From positions 1 to 18,183 of the forward strand of contig NWUY0300058017.1 of assembly GCA_004151065.3 (NCBI GenBank): a stretch of DNA of 18,183 nt. Reading direction: 5' to 3'. How positions within the stretch are numbered: the first letter of the stretch is position 1; every line of letters starts with the position of its first letter. The stretch comes from Larix sibirica. Lineage: Eukaryota; Streptophyta; Pinopsida; Pinales; Pinaceae. This document shows positions 1 through 9,797 of the stretch, in pieces. Position numbers and translations under genes: made by a program. Below the pieces are notes generated by a model. The model had not been told where the DNA came from. It saw only the letters and a list, made by a program, of their open reading frames with translations, and searched no databases.

Positions 1-860
1 AATCTAACTATTATGCATTTTAAGATTTAAAATGTAAAATGAAGAATTTCCAACATATTACCACTGTAATAACTAGGAATGGTCAATTCATTTGAAATTG
101 GACTCCTTGGGAGTCTTCCTTTTCCAGGATTAAACTTTTGTATAAATATATTTATATATATTTATGTGTGTAGGTTCAACCAAGTGCAGAGATTACTATC
201 CTTAAGCTGTCACGTATTGCTCTCAGCAAACGTCACCATTACCCCAATCAATCAGAAGTAAAAATGCAAGGATGCCAATATAAGATCTTAGTAAGTGCAA
301 AGATTTACTATCATATTTCCTCCAACAACGTCACCATTACCCCAATCAATATGAACCCTGTCATCTCAATGGTGAATAGATCGCATCAATTTCCCACGCT
401 CATAAAAAATGTAAAACACCCAATATTCTTACGGTTGCACCCATTCCCCTTAAGGAGGAACTCCGAGCGGGACCATTTACTTAAATAACGGAGTTCTTTT
501 AAGATGTCCCATCTGTAAGTTACTGCAGACCTCGATTTATTTCTTTTTTCGAGTGGAATCGCTATTTGCATTTAATATCCTCCAAAAATGGGAGGTCATC
601 CTTTTAATACCATATATTATAATATCTTTAGAGAGGTATTTTGCTGCTTCTTATGGGGATCTTTTCCCATGTGATTAGTGACACTAATCCTTTAGATTAA
701 ATAAGTATTCTTTGAAATTCCTTCGTGAATGGTTAGATTGTCTCTTAATATTTAATTTATATTACAGGCCTTCAAATAAGAGTATACGTTTACAATCTTT
801 AGTTTCTTTTTCTTTTCTATTAGATACAGTTTTTACTTTAGATTATAGCATTTTTAAATA
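1..860. other. AT-rich DNA without a recognisable gene
   Basis: Short open frames on both strands have no recognisable motif and no coding-like composition. Runs of A/T with TATA-like stretches near 141-171 are expected by chance at this base composition. Nothing here continues the LINE-1 reading frames found further right. I see no RNA gene. The only structure is the duplication listed separately. Confidence 0.5.
182..350. repeat. Imperfect direct duplication, two copies about 100 bp apart
   Basis: Two segments recur in the same order. The block aagtgcagagattactatc (182-200) recurs with one substitution and one extra T from 293, and the 22-base block at 231-252 recurs exactly at 329-350. 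The spacing differs (111 versus 98 bases), so this is an old tandem duplication with indels between the matching blocks. No function can be assigned. Confidence 0.6.
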
Positions 861-1429
861 AAATCATTTACACAACGTTTATTTCTTCTTTTAGTAAATG
901 ATGAAAACATTGATGTGATCCACGCAGATCAATAATAATGATTATCATAATGGCTTACTTTAGTCTATCCTAGGATAATAGTTAGCTATAGGATCATACT
1001 TAGATACCTACGATGGATGGACCATTAACGTAGGATTAGCACAACCTATGACATCACTTAGGAAAAATCACCTAAACCGTCGTTTTTCTTTTAAGCTCCT
1101 ATTAGCACCAAGATGACCCTCATCACCAATGTCCTATATTTCCATGGCTTCCTAGCCAGACAACCTCTCTCTCCCCTAGTGGATTCTTTCCCTCATCGTT
1201 TAAGTTGCGTCACATCCTCCAGTCTCATAGGTTTAAGTCAACCAATACAAATTAGGAAGTAAACAATCATACTACAAGGTTTACTGGTTGGGCCTTGTCC
1301 TTGAGCTCCTCACCAAAAACAAGTACAAATTTACATTTCTATTTTCAAAATAATAGGNTCCTCACCAGAAACAAGTACAAATTTACATTTCTATTTTCAA
1401 AATAATAGGGGTAAAAGAGGGATGTTACA
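861..1429 (-). repeat. Possible LTR remnant starting at 1429 on the minus strand
   Basis: LINE-1 coding sequence stops abruptly at about 1430. On the minus strand the next bases read TGTAACATCCC from 1429, a start common in plant Ty3/gypsy LTRs (established pattern, from memory). The minus strand then carries mixed-composition DNA without a reading frame for several hundred bases, as an LTR would. I could not find the other LTR end, a target-site duplication, or the missing LINE 3' part on the far side. The left limit given here is arbitrary. This may equally be unrelated sequence at a deletion breakpoint. Confidence 0.22.
1307..1410. repeat. 52-bp tandem duplication with an N at the junction
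   Basis: Bases 1307-1357 and 1359-1409 match except for one A/G difference (caccaaaaac versus caccagaaac). The single ambiguous base at 1358 lies exactly at the junction. This is what results when two contig ends that overlap are joined without merging, so the duplication may be an assembly artefact and not a genomic repeat. Confidence 0.85.
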
Positions 1430-4014
1430 TTGGATCAATAATGCCAAGTATGCCATGTGCCTATGGATCCCTCACCACCCTCCAGTTGACAAGATGTATT
1501 ATTTTAGTTGTGGCTTTCCCTCCCAACCAGAATGACTTTTGAAGTGCTTCAGCAATTTCCCTTGACACTTGTAGGGGTAAGAAGAGAAGAAAACTGGGAA
1601 ATAGGGAGGGCTAAAAGGACCGCCTTGATAAGTATCACTCTTCCACCTAGGTTAAGCCAATGAGAGCCCCACTAAGACAATTGCAACTTGATTTTATCTA
1701 TGATATGATTCCAGGCAGCTTTAGGAAGAGAATTGAGGTAGATGGGGATACCAAAGTATCTTAATGAATACCAACTTTCCATCATAATGAATTGTAGGAT
1801 ACCTTCTATTGTTGTTGTTGTTCTTGCTTTGATATTCCAGACATAGATATGACTTTTATGCCTTTTAATATTGCCCTGGGATTCTTTCATGAACTCCTCT
1901 GAGATCTCCTTCAATCTTCTAGCAATGATTGTGGAAGCCCTTCCCAAAAGTAGTGTATCATCTGCAAACTGTGAGTGATTAATTCTCTTTGCCCCTTGCG
2001 TGATTTTTATTCCAAGAATATATTCCCCCCACCTTTCCCTCTAGTTGTTTTCTTAGAGATTCATCCATTGGAATATAAAGAATGGGTGAAAGGGGAAATC
2101 CCTACCTCACACCTCTAAAGACCTTGAAAAAATTAGCTAATATTTCGTTAACCAACATAGAAATCCAGTGATCGTTGATGCATGATGAGATCCAGGCCAA
2201 AAATCCGCTCCAAACCTGGATCTTGCTAGAATTGAAAAAAATAAACTGTGTCTTACTTTATGGAAGGCATTTTCCATATCTAATTTAATGACCATGCCCT
2301 TTTCACCCCTCTCCCTACTGGAATGAATGGTCTCCTGTACTAACAAGATGTTATCTAGCATTTGTCTTTTTTCCCAAAATCCCCCTTGATTAGTTGAGAT
2401 TAGTTCAGGCATAAATGGCTTGATTCGATTAGCAATGTTTTTTGAGATGATTTTGTAGTAGACATTGCAGAGGGATATTGGACGGAATCTAGCGAAGGAG
2501 GAGGGGTTGGATTCTTTTGGTATAAGGGCTAGGAAGGAAGAATTTGTACTTCCCCCCATTTTGGAATATTTTGAACATATTGAACCATAGGGACTAGGTA
2601 TTTTTTTATGATATGCGAAGCCATTTGGCCCTAGGGATTTATTCGGATTCAACTATTGCAAGATCCCTCATATTTCCTCTCCCGTTACTGGTTGGATTAG
2701 CGCCTCATTATTATCTTGGATGATTATTTGGGGGATAATATTGAGAATATATTCTTAGGCATCTAAATCTCGCCTCTCCACTTTTAAATACAGATTTTCA
2801 AAGTAGTACTTTGCTATTGCTCTATTTGAGCTTCTCTAGATATATTTTTCCAATCTTCCATCCTGGTCTTAGTTATTTTTTTTTCCAAATTTTGGATTTG
2901 GCTTGATGATGGAAGAATTTTGAATTACAATATCCCACCTCCAACTAAATATTGTGTGACTTAAGTCTCCAAATTTGATCCTCTTTCCTTAGGACTTTCT
3001 CGTACTCTATGGAGTTGTGTTATTCCTTTTCCACTAGGGAGGGAGTTATGGGATTTGTTTCCATAATAAGGTGAACCTTTTCCATTTTCTTTGCTAGATA
3101 TTGAGATGCTTTGGTTTCCCTCTCTTCCTTTAGTTTTACACATTCTTGTAGGGTTCTTTTGGAATTTTTTAGTTTATACTCCCATATGAAGATAAGAGAT
3201 CCTTGTATCTAGGGGATTTAGGGGGAGGAAACTTGATCTAAGAAGGTATGATCTTGAGCCCACTAAGGATGAAAACGAAAGGGAATGGGGTCAAGGTTGT
3301 AAGGATTGGACAACTCCAAAGTGATATGATGATGATCCGAGCCCGCCCAGGGAAGAAAACAAGAGAGAGGCAACACCGAGTCTTCCAAGATATATCCATT
3401 GATGAGAAACCTTTCGAGCCTAATGGCTATGTGTCTCGGACCCTGGCATTTGTTAAACCACATGAAATTCCTAGAAGTAGGATTTATATCTAGCAAATCA
3501 AGATCTACGAGGAGATATCCTTATATTCCTTGGCGGAGTCCCACACTATGTTACCACCTCTCTTCTCATAGGCATGCAAAGTAGTGTTATAGTCACTCGC
3601 TACAATGAGAGGGACTGAATGAATTCCTTCTTGCATATTAAAGAGAGAATTAAAACAAAGAACCTTTTTTGATAAAGAAAGGGCATATATACGTTAAAAA
3701 AGGAGAGTCTTACCCGAGGGGAGATGAGTCAAGATCGCTTGCAACTAGTTGGGCGAACTTGTCCATTCTTGAAGTCTAAACAACTTTGAATTCCAAAGGG
3801 TACATAGACCACCAAATGCCCCTTTCGAGCTTACTACTAATGTTTTGCTTGCTTGTAAAATGTATCTATTTTATCGAAGGACATATGTGTCATTCATTTT
3901 CATTTCTTGGAGTATAAGAACTTGAGGGAATTCCCTTTGGACTAAATCTCTTACCACTAACTTTTTGCCTCCCCTACCAAGTCCTCTACAATTCCAGGAA
4001 ATTATTTTTATCAT
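1430..4014 (-). pseudogene. LINE-1 ORF2: endonuclease-reverse transcriptase, broken
   Basis: In life this protein nicks the target DNA and reverse-transcribes the LINE RNA at the nick. The ATG is at 4014-4012. The first 47 codons contain SWNCRGLG and LQEMK, the Asn and Glu motifs of the endonuclease, and end at a stop (3871-3873). Further motifs follow in shifting frames: ASDYNTTL near 3585-3608 (usually GDFN), EKRGG, and GSDHHHITL near 3325-3345 (the catalytic SDH). Then come EYEKVLRKEDQIWRLKS (about 3030-2970), NPNKSLGPNGF (about 2650), LIPKESNPSSFARFRPISL (about 2520-2465), KLDMENAFHKV, GVR-stop-GFPLSP (stop 2102-2104) and FADD (1957-1968), the RT active site. Downstream, LNLGGRVILIKAVLLALP and FWLGGKATTK (1660-1520) belong to the region after RT. 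At least ten stops and frameshifts are present. Reading ends at 1430. Confidence 0.88.
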
Positions 4015-4158
4015 TTAGAAGTTGATTTTGGGTTTCCCCCTTTTGGGGGAGCAAATCCACACTAATTTCTTTAAGGTATAGGTTCTTTTTTAGTATGCCC
4101 ATCCAAAGTACACTGCTTTCCAAGTTCAATTTCCTTTCCTGTTGTTACTTCCCTCCTT

Positions 4159-5324
4159 TTATAATTCAATTTCCTCCTTAGTTTTTTGCGAGGGGAGGTT
4201 TGGGAATATTCCTAATTTGTTTCCTCTTTCAAGATTTCTATGATTTCTCCTTCTTCCAGATCCTTCTGTTGGGTCGTTTGAGGAACTTCTGGAGGGATTT
4301 GTTGGTCTCCATCTTTTCCAGGGGATCTTGAGGGGTTGATCTAAGATCAACCTCCAAATATTCCTCCATATCCGAGAGGGATTCAAACTGATTATTTGTT
4401 GGAATGTGATCATTATTTTTTCCTACAGAGGACGGGATCGAGACATCCAGGGGCTTTAGATTGGACGGAGCTCCCTCTTGGGACATAGTTTTTTCAGGAA
4501 TTGCTCCTTTCCTAGTGGCTTTCCATTTTCGTTTTGGTTGTTGCCATTGCTCATTTGATTCCCCCACCGAAGCATCTGTTGGTGCTTTTGGGAATCTCTT
4601 TGCAAAGTTCCCATATTCATGACAGATCTTACATTTGAAGGGAAATTGCTTGTAATCCACTTGTTTGAGATATGTCCAGTTGTCCAAACTTAGCTTTATG
4701 GCCTCTAGAATACCCTCCTCGAGATTTAACTCCATTCAAATGCAAGCACACACCTAAACACCATCTTTTGGTTATGTTCGATCTATGTATTTCCCAAGAG
4801 AATTCCCAGTTCCAACAATGCAGGGGAAGGAAGGGAAGGCAGACCCAAACTAGGACAGTCGAGGGAACATTGTTTTCAGGATTGAAGTCCAGGGTCGAAT
4901 GTTTAAGGTACATCCCACGGGCACTCATAAAATAAGGGCCACTCATAAATATCAAATCGCGGTCTTCTTTATCCTCAAACAAGAAGGCAAAGAAACCCCT
5001 ACCAGAGAAGGAATGGGAGATCTTACCTTTCAAATGAGGCTTCCAATTTTTCTCGACCCATATTGCTAAAGATCGAAGCGAGGACCAGATCCCCATAAAT
5101 TGGTTGATTATCCCATTTTCCGCAAGCTTCAAGGTGAGGGATCTCGAATTGGCTTAAACCAAAACCGACGAGATCTTATCTAGCTTTTTAACAAAACATG
5201 ATTGTTCAAACTTGTGTTGAGGAGAAAAGGTTGCAACTAGGGAGGCGAAGGATGCTAAATCAGAAGGATGGGGTAGAGTAGGAGAGGGGGGAGGGGAGAT
5301 GGAGCCCCCTCTAGGGGAAACCAT
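4159..5324 (-). pseudogene. LINE-1 ORF1: gag-like RNA-binding protein, broken
   Basis: LINE ORF1 proteins bind the element RNA. The ATG is at 5324-5322 (MVSPRGGS, a Pro/Ser-rich N-terminus). A stop at 5154-5156 interrupts the frame, which then continues as a DUF4283-like domain: GIINQFMGIWSS, GRGFFAFLFEDKEDRDLIF, GPYFMSARGMYL and VWVCLPFLPLHCWN (down to about 4815). A frameshift near 4807 follows, and the new frame has three stops between about 4790 and 4735. The protein then resumes with MELNLEEGILEAIK and a zinc knuckle, CKICHEYGNFAKRF (about 4640-4595), in which the His and the last Cys are replaced by Asn and Phe. The C-terminal part has NNQFESLSDMEE. The frame ends at 4238; another frame runs on to 4159, so the original end is uncertain. 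Confidence 0.85.
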
Positions 5325-5340
5325 AGCGGCAACCAAAGAA

Positions 5341-5623
5341 AAATCTCAAGGAAGGGTTTCAAATCACAAAGCTCCGATTATAACCTTTTTGATCTAGATA
5401 ATGTTATGAAACCCATTTTATTATATACGAATAAGAATCCAAAATATGGGACAAAACAAAGGTCGCTAATAATCAAAATGTCATTTTGACATTGTTACAA
5501 TTACTGATTTCTTAACCTCGTCCAATTTGGGTGATATGTCCACATTACAAAGAATGTTTGTTTTCACATATACAAATTCCAAAATATACAAGTTGCAGTA
5601 ACAACATTCAAATGTATTAACCA
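5341..5623. other. AT-rich spacer
   Basis: This lies between the 5' end of LINE-1 and the stop of the next minus-strand remnant. It may include a LINE-1 5' UTR or the 3' UTR of the neighbouring gene, but no boundary signal, target-site duplication or reading frame is visible. Confidence 0.4.
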
Positions 5624-7332
5624 TCATTCATCGCTTGAAGTGTTGTAGCTGCTCAAGTTGCTTATATGCCCCATCTCTTCATCATCTTCAGGGGATATTG
5701 TTCCTAAGTTATTTGAATTGTTTTTTGATTGACTTTATTTCGTTTCATATTTTCATGTTCCATCTACAAGCATAAAAATAAAATGTGATAGAGTATATAT
5801 AAATTTATAGTTAATATAATATAAATAACTACGTAAATGAAAAAATGTACCAATTCAATGAGTGAATCATAAACTTCACACCTATTTGTGGAAACAATTC
5901 CTCATGTTGATCCTCAATAAATCATATACTAGCTCCTCTTTATACTTTGTTTCCTGTGAGTTTCATACTATAAAATAAGGGACGTTATGAAACAATATAG
6001 TTACTTACAGATTGTTCAATTAACCCTTGATACCCCAACATATACTGACAATCCTTACTTAATCCATTGTCAATCAAATGATCGAACGATTCTTCACCAT
6101 ATGTTAGCACCTATTTGAAAACATCCATGTACAATTTTAAATTAATTATGATATAAACAACAAACAAAATATGAAATCTAAGGCAAACCACAAGTACTCA
6201 CAAACTTTGCGATCAACTATTTTTTTCCTTTCGTCATGTATGATGCATTGAATGGGTGCCATTCTCTTTTCGTTTCTACTGAAATAAACAATTGAAAATT
6301 AGTATTTCATGCGATAATTAAACTATGTGCACTTTAAAAATAAAACAATGATCACATGTGTTCGATGCACGTTGATGTTGGGATGGCTCCACCTGTGATG
6401 CAGTTATGTTCATTTCTTTAACCATCTCATGGTACGCCTTTTTGTATATATCCCTACAGACATATTTTGGATATCACGTCGTTCTTCCTTTAGAATTTTA
6501 GCAATCTTCCTAATAAATGAAAATCACAATGGAAAAATGATAAATATTTTAATGAAATTAAGCATAACAAAATATTAACAAATATGTTTTGGACTAGTAT
6601 TGTACATATTAAAGAAAAACATTTTTACCAACAATTCCTTTTAAAATATTCTTTTTTGTTATTGTATGGTTTTTCCAATGCGAGTCTCCTTGTTCTCGGT
6701 GTCCATTGATCCGGAAACACTTCCTGTAGTTTACTTAAAACCTGATTCTTAGAGTCATTGGATTGATTTTTGTACTGTAAATGAAAAGTACGTCTATACA
6801 TTCTTTCCACTATATCCCTCAAATTTTCATAAGAAAATTCCGCTCTCATTAACTTCCAGCACCACTCCAGTTGAACCGATGACCAAATCATCATCATTTA
6901 CATTCTTCTTCATTTTATTTTTATTTTTAGGGCATCCTATTTCTCGCTCTTCATCCCTACGCAACATTCAACGAATATGAAATCCAAATTTTGAAACATG
7001 ATAGCAGTTATTGTTGAGAATCATCGTTAGTAAGAAGTCAAACAAAAACCTCATGTTAATCATATGTGATCCACATAATTCCTATGTTTACAATAATTTA
7101 TTAAAGCTTTTTTGCTATTCTTCACTCTAATTACAAACAACCATATAGAGTTTCCCTAAATTTTTGCTCTGCATGACATGCACAAACCAATAAACAGCAT
7201 TAAAACATACATATAATTTCAATATATTGCTTTCATAATAAAATTACAAAAATATTACCATGTTATTTATGTCGGATGTGTTTCCTCACTCCCTTCATTG
7301 TGATTTTTATTCCATGATCTTTTATGGGCCAT
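5624..7332 (-). pseudogene. Possible decayed multi-exon gene, plant Ptta/En/Spm transposase-like
   Basis: Several minus-strand segments read as protein between plausible splice sites. A 21-codon segment starts with an ATG at 7332-7330 (MAHKRSWNKNHNEG). A segment around 6950-6625 reads MKKNVNDDDLVIGSTG, then in another frame RAEFSYENLRDIVERM and NQVLSKLQEVF, ending at a possible donor. The segment 6509-6357, after an AG, reads KILKEERRDIQN and then, one frame over, YKKAYHEMVKEMNI and PSQHQRAS. The segment 6278 to about 6210 contains RMAPIQCIMHDERKKIVDRK. The clearest exon is 6009-6110: 102 bases in phase, CAAATAG before and GTAAGT after, with YGEESFDHLIDNGLSKD. The last segment, SPEDDEEMGHISNLSSYNTS, stops at 5624-5626. 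The order (W-poor helical part, basic linker, KK-VD-KV block, acidic tail) recalls plant Ptta/En/Spm transposase proteins; this is a pattern-level inference. Frame breaks suggest a pseudogene. It could also be an unknown host gene. Confidence 0.38.
6009..6110 (-). other. Best-supported exon of the minus-strand remnant
   Basis: This is 34 codons without a stop. On the minus strand it follows a pyrimidine-poor but canonical CAAATAG acceptor and precedes a consensus GTAAGT donor, and both ends are in phase 0. The preceding segment can also end in phase 0 at a GTTTGT donor after DRK. Flanks are AT-rich with stops in all frames, as in a plant intron. Confidence 0.45.
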
Positions 7333-7438
7333 CTTTTATCAATGAATGCCTTGCACAATGAAACACATAAAATCATAACATATTTTTTTACACAATAAGT
7401 AAAAAATTTCAGGTGGAAATGTATTCGGGACAAACAGT
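6901..7438. other. AT-rich, intron-like sequence between the first segments of the remnant
   Basis: Apart from the 21-codon ATG segment at 7267-7332 and the RRDEEREIGCPKNKNK reading just left of about 6960, this stretch is rich in A/T with stops in all frames. It is compatible with an intron and a 5' region. No other feature is visible. Confidence 0.35.
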
Positions 7439-7860
7439 GTGCACATTACATAAATTATGCACCAAAAATGGTTTTTACATTTTAAACTAAAACAAATTTA
7501 AATAGTGCATCTTCGAAATATACATGCATGGGTTCTTGCGTACTACTATATGCGCATCATTTAATTTCTTAACATTTTTTCATTGACCAAAACTGGTCCA
7601 CATTATAAGAAAAGTGCACCGGTGCAATTTTTTCTGTAAAATGCACACCGAAAACTGCGAAAGTATTTTTGAATTTTTTTTTGATATGAATAGTTGGACA
7701 GGCCAGATTTGAAGTAAAATACATTATGATCTTGGTCCAAGAGTGACCCAAAGCCCCATATACTAATATATATAACCAAGAAGTTTACATTGCTAAAAAT
7801 CAATTCTTATTGTGAATAGAAAAAGAAATAGAAAACAAAAGGAAAGCAAGAAGAACTCTA

Positions 7861-7928
7861 GGGTTTGTAGTGATGAAGGTAACTATGGAGGAAGAAGAAC
7901 ACAAGGGTTTGCTACATTGAAGGTAACT
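7861..7928 (+). repeat. Short imperfect direct repeat, 24 bp twice
   Basis: Bases 7861-7884 and 7905-7928 share gggtttg at the left and gaaggtaact at the right, 44 bp apart, with six central mismatches. The repeat lies in a purine-rich plus-strand stretch that has an open frame (7812-8045) with low-complexity Lys/Asn/Arg content; I do not regard that frame as a gene. Confidence 0.4.
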
Positions 7929-8233
7929 CTTATATTCTCTCTTTTCTTCAAAAAACTTATAAAATTTATGCCATTTTTTTTTAAAAATGTCTCCTCTATA
8001 GAGTTGTATGTGTCAATAGTGATCCATTACAAAATTTCTCTTTAAAGGAATCTCTCTCTGTAAACTCTTCCCTAGTAAACCTCTATTGCATAAGTCACTC
8101 CTCAAAGTTTTAGCCAAAAAAGGTTTAGGGATTAGGGATTTCTTTTATTTATAAGCTCGTTGTCTTAAAAATAATTTCTCGCTCTTTTTTTTCATTTGAT
8201 ATTTCAGAACATTGATGATAAATGTGCATATAA

Positions 8234-8252
8234 TTTTATTTATTTATTTATT
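8234..8252. repeat. Short TTTA microsatellite
   Basis: A run of about four to five TTTA units in AT-rich non-coding DNA. It has no sign of function. Confidence 0.6.
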
Positions 8253-8620
8253 AAATATGGATTTTGGTGTGCAACTCCAACACATAGCAAACTGGTGCAC
8301 TTGAGTCATACAGGTGCACCGCATAAACTATAGTAAAACTAAACATTTATATTTACACATTGTTATGAGATATTGGTGCACTGAGTAGATAATAGCGCAC
8401 TAGTGGGTATGACTGACATAAGCACGCCATTGACACAACAAGACAAAAAAAATAGAAGTGTGAACTTCCGCAATTAATATTTTCCGGAGGTGCTTGAGTA
8501 GGTTTTAATCGGTGCACATATATAAATAGCACACCAGTTTGTTTCTCTTATTAAGGAGCATAAGTGCGCCTTTAAAGTTTTAGGCGTATCGGTCGTTAGT
8601 CCTAAAGTTTGCACTAGACT

Positions 8621-9797
8621 ATGAGAATGCAGAGCTTAGGTACCTCAAATGTTGTATGGATTGGGTTAAATAAAAAGGTCAAGACTGGCACAATTAAACG
8701 AAGCATGAAACACTAACAAGTTGATTATACCAGACTCTGTGATACTAATTTTGAGAGATCAAAACTTGAAAATATAACATGTAATATAAATGCTTCAGTT
8801 AAGGCATCAAGCATAATGAAAAAATGGACAACGCATTGTTCATTCCATATACTCCTTCATAAACATCTCAGTTCATAATAACATTCTAAATAGAGAAATA
8901 GCTTTTGAACGCAAATAATAGTAAATGGCCATTCACAACAAGTAACTCATTGAAGATGAATCCACAAAATGCAAACAACTTACATTAAACTGAAATAGTA
9001 TTCAAAATTTAAAGAGTAGTAAAGCCCGACTCATAAAATTATACAGTTTGTCTCCAAGTTATAGGTATCTCAAGCTTACAAATTTACAGAGTGTTACACC
9101 TACTTCATAATTCCCAAAATGCTCTCATGACATCCTAAACTTTCTAACCCCGTCAACTATCCTACTCCTTACATTTCAAAGCATGACACACGTTCTAGAA
9201 AGTTCCCAGATCCCAAAATAGTGGATTGGATAAGATTTTACAACAAACAATTTAATAATATAAAATTAATTCCATAAAAATCTCAGTTTGATCCATGATT
9301 CCATCTGATATGGATGTATTTGTTGACTTGTACCAAAATATTGAACCGAGAGATGTTCACCTAGTTAGGATTTGCTGTAGATTTCCCGTATGTACTTATT
9401 TAATTCCCAAAATAGCAAAAATTATTCCTTCCAGAAATTCCCACACCATTTTTTGGGATTCTTTAGTGGAGCAACTACCGGAAGTGATAAAGCTTTATAA
9501 CAGTACCAACTTGAGGAAGAAAAGGAAACCTTTTAATATTTTCCTTTAGCTTCGGTCAAAACTGAAACATCTCCGAGAATATTTCTGCTAGCCCGATCAA
9601 ACATGCTGAATGGCATCTGCCTAGATCGCCAATCCATCTAAAGCCTAATGTTTGTAAGACTGTCGAGACCATCTCCTAAGCAGTTTTTTATTTTGCTTAG
9701 AGAGATTTGTATTCTCTTGATGCACTTCTCTTTTCCTTCTCGGTGCTTCTTTTGCCAAATCACACAGCTGATCATAATTTATAATTAGTTCATGCCA
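8621..9797. other. Unresolved region between the GTGCAC block and the gypsy accessory ORF
   Basis: The gypsy 3' end (rest of the accessory ORF, polypurine tract, 3' LTR) should lie here on the minus strand. Minus-strand readings just below 9798, such as QLCDLAKEAPRRKREVHQEN, look like a continuation of the coiled-coil accessory protein to about 9650, after several stops. A minus-strand TGTAACACTCTG at 9098 could be an LTR start, but no convincing polypurine tract precedes it and no second LTR is in the window to compare. A plus-strand frame of 84 codons at 9295-9549 has no recognisable motif. Confidence 0.35.

Larger units (their letters stand above)
1430..5340 (-). mobile_element. LINE-1: decayed L1-type non-LTR retrotransposon, 3' truncated
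   Basis: Reading the minus strand from about 5340 downwards gives the order of a plant L1-type LINE: ORF1 with a DUF4283-like domain and a degenerate zinc knuckle, then ORF2 with an AP-type endonuclease and reverse transcriptase. About 3.9 kb remain. Homology stops near 1430, inside the region after the RT thumb, so the ORF2 C-terminus, 3' UTR and poly(A) tail are missing. Many stops and frameshifts show that it is dead. The 5' boundary is set only by the ORF1 start at 5324; any 5' UTR beyond is not defined. Its ORF1 is homologous to, but clearly diverged from, that of LINE-2 at the right end of the window. Confidence 0.88.
7439..8620. repeat. Non-coding block rich in the palindrome GTGCAC
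   Basis: Exact GTGCAC hexamers lie at 7439, 7614, 8295, 8314, 8376 and 8512 (first base), with an outlier at 6327 inside the neighbouring remnant. Near matches (GCGCAC, GCACACC, GTGCGCC, TGCACTAG) fill the right part. A perfect 12-bp palindrome, TGCACCGGTGCA, is at 7615-7626. In DNA this AT-rich, six hexamers in 1.1 kb is far more than chance suggests. The block lies immediately upstream of the ATG of the minus-strand transposase-like remnant. Clusters of short motifs near element ends are transposase-binding sites in CACTA/En-Spm elements (established for Spm), so a subterminal role is possible but unproven. No terminal inverted repeats were found. Confidence 0.45.

Noticed and set aside
79-571. 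Short open frames on both strands (60-75 codons)
   Set aside because: No motif, odd composition, mutually overlapping, several with non-ATG starts; expected by chance in AT-rich DNA.
3248-3584. Plus-strand open frames across the LINE-1 endonuclease
   Set aside because: They are antisense to a clear endonuclease reading with a GSDHH motif on the minus strand.
4672-4935. Plus-strand 87-codon frame
   Set aside because: Antisense shadow of LINE-1 ORF1.
7569-7803. Two overlapping minus-strand frames of 60-66 codons
   Set aside because: Low-complexity, overlapping each other in different frames, no recognisable domain, and inside the GTGCAC-rich block.
7812-8045. Plus-strand 77-codon frame beginning with a Lys/Arg/Asn-rich stretch
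   Set aside because: Purine-rich low-complexity start followed by a Phe/Lys-rich tail; contains an internal repeat; no family resemblance.
8399-8405. CACTAGTG as a CACTA-element terminus
   Set aside because: Only one short match, with no matching inverted end on the other side of the transposase-like remnant and no target-site duplication seen.
8519-8529. TATATAAATAG as a plus-strand TATA box
   Set aside because: A good match to a plant TATA box, but no gene follows on the plus strand and such strings are common in AT-rich DNA.
7439-8620. CRISPR-like or satellite array
   Set aside because: The GTGCAC motifs are irregularly spaced with no constant repeat unit or spacers, and the window is eukaryotic.
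9295-9549. Plus-strand 84-codon frame starting with an ATG
   Set aside because: Reads somewhat protein-like but has no motif, and the opposite strand is equally protein-like in broken frames where the gypsy accessory region could continue; not enough to call a gene.
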